This document shows, in pieces, positions 61,919 to 64,000 of a stretch of DNA of 64,000 bases. This stretch comes from Ruminococcus sp. (lineage in GTDB: Bacteria > Bacillota_A > Clostridia > Oscillospirales > Ruminococcaceae). The DNA lies in contig NZ_JAEEMU010000033.1 of assembly GCF_016283395.1 (NCBI RefSeq), positions 62,001-126,000 on the forward strand, written 5' to 3'. A program made the position numbers and the translations under genes. Every line of letters begins with the position of its first letter. The first letter of the stretch is position 1. The notes beneath the pieces are model-generated. The model searched no databases, was not told the origin of the DNA, and worked only from the letters and a program-made list of their open reading frames with translations.

Positions 61919-63322
61919 TTACGGCTTTACCGCAGGAAGTGAGATAGTGACCTTAGTGCCCTTGCCCTCACCCTCACTGTCGATATCCAGTGTTCCGCCG
62001 TGCATACTTATTATCTCGTCGGCAACGGCAAGACCGATACCCGAACCGCGGCGTGTGTGATTAGCCTTGTAGAATTTAGTCTTGACCTTTGCAAGGTCGC
62101 TCTGTTTTATGCCAAGACCTGTATCCGCAACTGATACTATAACACTGTCGCCCGATTCATAGGCTTTTATGGTCACTGTATCACCTGCCGAGGAATACTT
62201 GACAGCATTGTCGATAACATTGATGAATACCTGCCTGATACGGTTCTTATCGCCGAAAACGAAGGGGAGCATCTCAGGCTCGTCATATATTATCTTTTTA
62301 TCTTCACGCCTTGCCTTGTCGCTGTATATGAGCACAGCGTCACCAAGCTCGGCGAGGATATCCATATTTGCATTCTGAAGTGTGAAGTGTCCGTTCTGCA
62401 TACGTGAGAAGTCAAGAAGCTCCTCAACCATTTGCGACAGACGTTCAGCTTCGGTCACTATGACCTTGACACCCTTTTTCATAGTGTCGGGACTGCCGCC
62501 GCCGTCTATCATAAGCGTTTCAGCCCAGCCCTTTATGGCGGTAAGAGGCGTTCTCAGCTCGTGAGACACGGAAGAAATGAACTCATTCTTCATAGCCTCG
62601 GCAGTTGAAAGCTCGTCAGCCATATTGTTTATGGCAGTACAGAGGTCGCCTATCTCGTCATCGCTGTCGTTGTCTATACGTGTCGTAAAATCGCCCATAG
62701 CGTATTTTCGGGCGATACCGCTTATCTGCCTGATAGGTCTTACGATAGAGCCTGCAAAATACAGACCCGTTATAATTATTATCAGGATAATCGTTATACA
62801 TACTACAGTTACCGCAGCTGTATAGTTCTTTATGGTATCGTCTATGTCCGTAAGAGATGTTACCATTCTTACTGCGCTGTATTCACTGCTCATTGAAGAT
62901 ATGGACTGTGATACTGCCAGGACCTTTTCTCCGCCGCCTATCTTGTAAACATGAGAGCCTTCGCCCGATTCCATAGCTTTTACGTAATCAGGCATAACAT
63001 CATCCGCATCGGGAGAAAATCCCGACGAGGTAAGCACAACTCTTCCCTTTGAGTTTACTGCCATAAGCTCTATCTTGTCTTTTTCGTTGAATGTTTCAAG
63101 CATATTTCTCATTTCAGATGAGAAATTCGTTGAGCTGTCCTGAGAATGCATACTCAGGATACTTGTGACAGCATTCAGCTTTGAGACGATATACTGCTTT
63201 GCAGAGCTGTAGAAGTAATTCTGTATCGCATAGACTATAGCCATTTCTATTACAAGAAGCGCGAGCACAACAACACCCAGGTTGTTGAATATCCACCGCT
63301 TTGTGATACTCTTTTTAGCCAT
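61919..63322 (-). CDS. Membrane sensor histidine kinase
   Basis: 467 residues. Membrane helices at about 12-33 and 169-191 frame an outside sensor domain; HAMP about 190-242; phosphorylated H254 in SSVSHELRTPL; ATPase domain with NVIDNAVKY (N box) and DTGLGI (G1 box). The stop of the response regulator and this start share a base. Architecture resembles ResE/PhoR-type kinases; the signal is unknown. Confidence 0.95.
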   Translation of the reverse strand: MAKKSITKRWIFNNLGVVVLALLVIEMAIVYAIQNYFYSSAKQYIVSKLNAVTSILSMHSQDSSTNFSSEMRNMLETFNEKDKIELMAVNSKGRVVLTSSGFSPDADDVMPDYVKAMESGEGSHVYKIGGGEKVLAVSQSISSMSSEYSAVRMVTSLTDIDDTIKNYTAAVTVVCITIILIIIITGLYFAGSIVRPIRQISGIARKYAMGDFTTRIDNDSDDEIGDLCTAINNMADELSTAEAMKNEFISSVSHELRTPLTAIKGWAETLMIDGGGSPDTMKKGVKVIVTEAERLSQMVEELLDFSRMQNGHFTLQNANMDILAELGDAVLIYSDKARREDKKIIYDEPEMLPFVFGDKNRIRQVFINVIDNAVKYSSAGDTVTIKAYESGDSVIVSVADTGLGIKQSDLAKVKTKFYKANHTRRGSGIGLAVADEIISMHGGTLDIDSEGEGKGTKVTISLPAVKP

Positions 63323-64000
63323 TACTGAATATCATTCCACTTGTATCCATAGCCCCATATAGTTATGATGTATTTCGGGCTTGACGGTTCTTCCTCTATT
63401 TTCATGCGTATACGTCTGATATTTACATCGACGATCTTATCATCGCCGTAATAGCTCTCGCCCCAGATATGGTTGAGTATGCTTGCGCGGTCGAGAGCGG
63501 TATTCTTGTTGTTCATAAAGAATTCGAGTATCTGATACTCTACCTGTGTAAGCTCTATGGGAGCTCCGTCCTTTGTGACTGTACGGCTCTTGAGATTGAG
63601 CACGAAAGGTCCGCTTTCTATGACAGACTGTTTTTCATTCTTGATAAAGCTCATGCACACACGCCTGTATATTGCATCAACGCGGGCAGTAAGCTCGGAA
63701 GGTGAAAACGGCTTTGTTATATAATCATCAGCACCTATCATAAGTCCGCTGACCTTGTCCATTTCCTGAGTTCTTGCGGTAAGCATTATGATACCGATAG
63801 TCGAGCTTTTCTCACGTATCTTCTTGCAGACCGTAAAACCGTCTATACCGGGCATCATAATATCCAGCAGGACGATATCGAAGTTGCCGTGTTCAGCCTC
63901 AAAGGTCTTGAGGGCAGCTTCTCCGCAGTTCACATCGACTACATCATATCCTGCACGTTTAAGATTTATTACAACGAATTCGCGGATAGTATCCTCGTCT
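63322..64000 (-). CDS. OmpR-family response regulator, 5' end cut by window edge
   Basis: 225 codons are visible and the frame stays open at the edge; it begins at DEDTIREFVV, so only about eight N-terminal residues are missing. Receiver domain with phosphorylated Asp in VLLDIMMPGIDG and Lys in ITKPFSPSE; C-terminal winged helix (VEYQILEFFMNN, NHIWGESYYGDD, RRIRMKIEEEP, GYGYKW). DNA-binding partner of the kinase that follows. Confidence 0.95.
   Translation of the reverse strand, partial: DEDTIREFVVINLKRAGYDVVDVNCGEAALKTFEAEHGNFDIVLLDIMMPGIDGFTVCKKIREKSSTIGIIMLTARTQEMDKVSGLMIGADDYITKPFSPSELTARVDAIYRRVCMSFIKNEKQSVIESGPFVLNLKSRTVTKDGAPIELTQVEYQILEFFMNNKNTALDRASILNHIWGESYYGDDKIVDVNIRRIRMKIEEEPSSPKYIITIWGYGYKWNDIQ

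Overview
The window looks like a chromosome segment of a fibre-degrading, anaerobic, Gram-positive Ruminococcus-type bacterium (Clostridia; close to the R. flavefaciens / R. champanellensis group). The reasons are a secreted CBM22-GH10-CBM22-dockerin-GH43-CBM6 xylanase, a protein made only of dockerin modules, a lipoprotein with a cohesin-like domain, a clostridial ecfA1-ecfA2-ecfT-truA order, spoIVA with a SipL-like partner, a T-box and CIRCE control. Codon use and base composition look even throughout; I see no phage, plasmid, rRNA, tRNA or complete insertion sequence.

Layout. 1-6.5 kb: a divergent hemicellulose locus, with an intracellular GH31 alpha-xylosidase (cut by the left edge) and the secreted bifunctional xylanase/GH43 enzyme. 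6.6-13.1 kb: an alpha/beta hydrolase, the spore-coat pair spoIVA and sipL-like, a Nudix hydrolase and a DUF4317 protein, separated by repeat-rich gaps. 13.3-25.9 kb: one long minus-strand series (DUF6440, lipoprotein, ecfA1, ecfA2, ecfT, YfhO, truA, DUF5711, CvpA, clpE, cohesin-like lipoprotein). 26.1-32.0 kb: ruvC-ruvA-sseB-like-ruvB-unknown-glmM-methyltransferase. 32.2-36.1 kb, plus strand: pheA, a short metH and a small zinc-ribbon protein. 36.3-48.7 kb: an eleven-gene operon for a cell-surface glycan exported by a Wzm/Wzt-type ABC transporter, driven by a perfect consensus promoter. 48.9-52.7 kb: rlmH, YycJ-type hydrolase, cysS, and an unknown gene preceded by a T-box that reads as cysteine-specific. 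52.8-55.8 kb: htpG with a perfect CIRCE, then the triple-dockerin protein. 55.8-64 kb: DtxR-like regulator, pgsA, rimO, recX, recA, prmC, DUF1385, histidine kinase and response regulator (cut by the right edge).

How the genes work together. Xylan is cut outside the cell by the modular enzyme, whose dockerin would dock it into a cellulosome-like assembly; the cohesin-like lipoprotein and triple-dockerin protein are plausible assembly parts. Released oligosaccharides could be finished inside by the GH31 enzyme. The glycan operon encodes glycosyltransferases, a coiled-coil methyltransferase and a Wzt with a carbohydrate-binding tail, the parts of a chain-capping and export scheme.

The most distinctive non-coding feature is intergenic DNA made of two repeat families: (1) arrays of degenerate 7-bp units with exact 7-base phasing, often as inverted pairs around a hairpin and often supplying or touching the stop codon of a gene; (2) short palindromes of several sequence types that end in CCTACA, set in irregular arrays. 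These occur in at least ten gaps.
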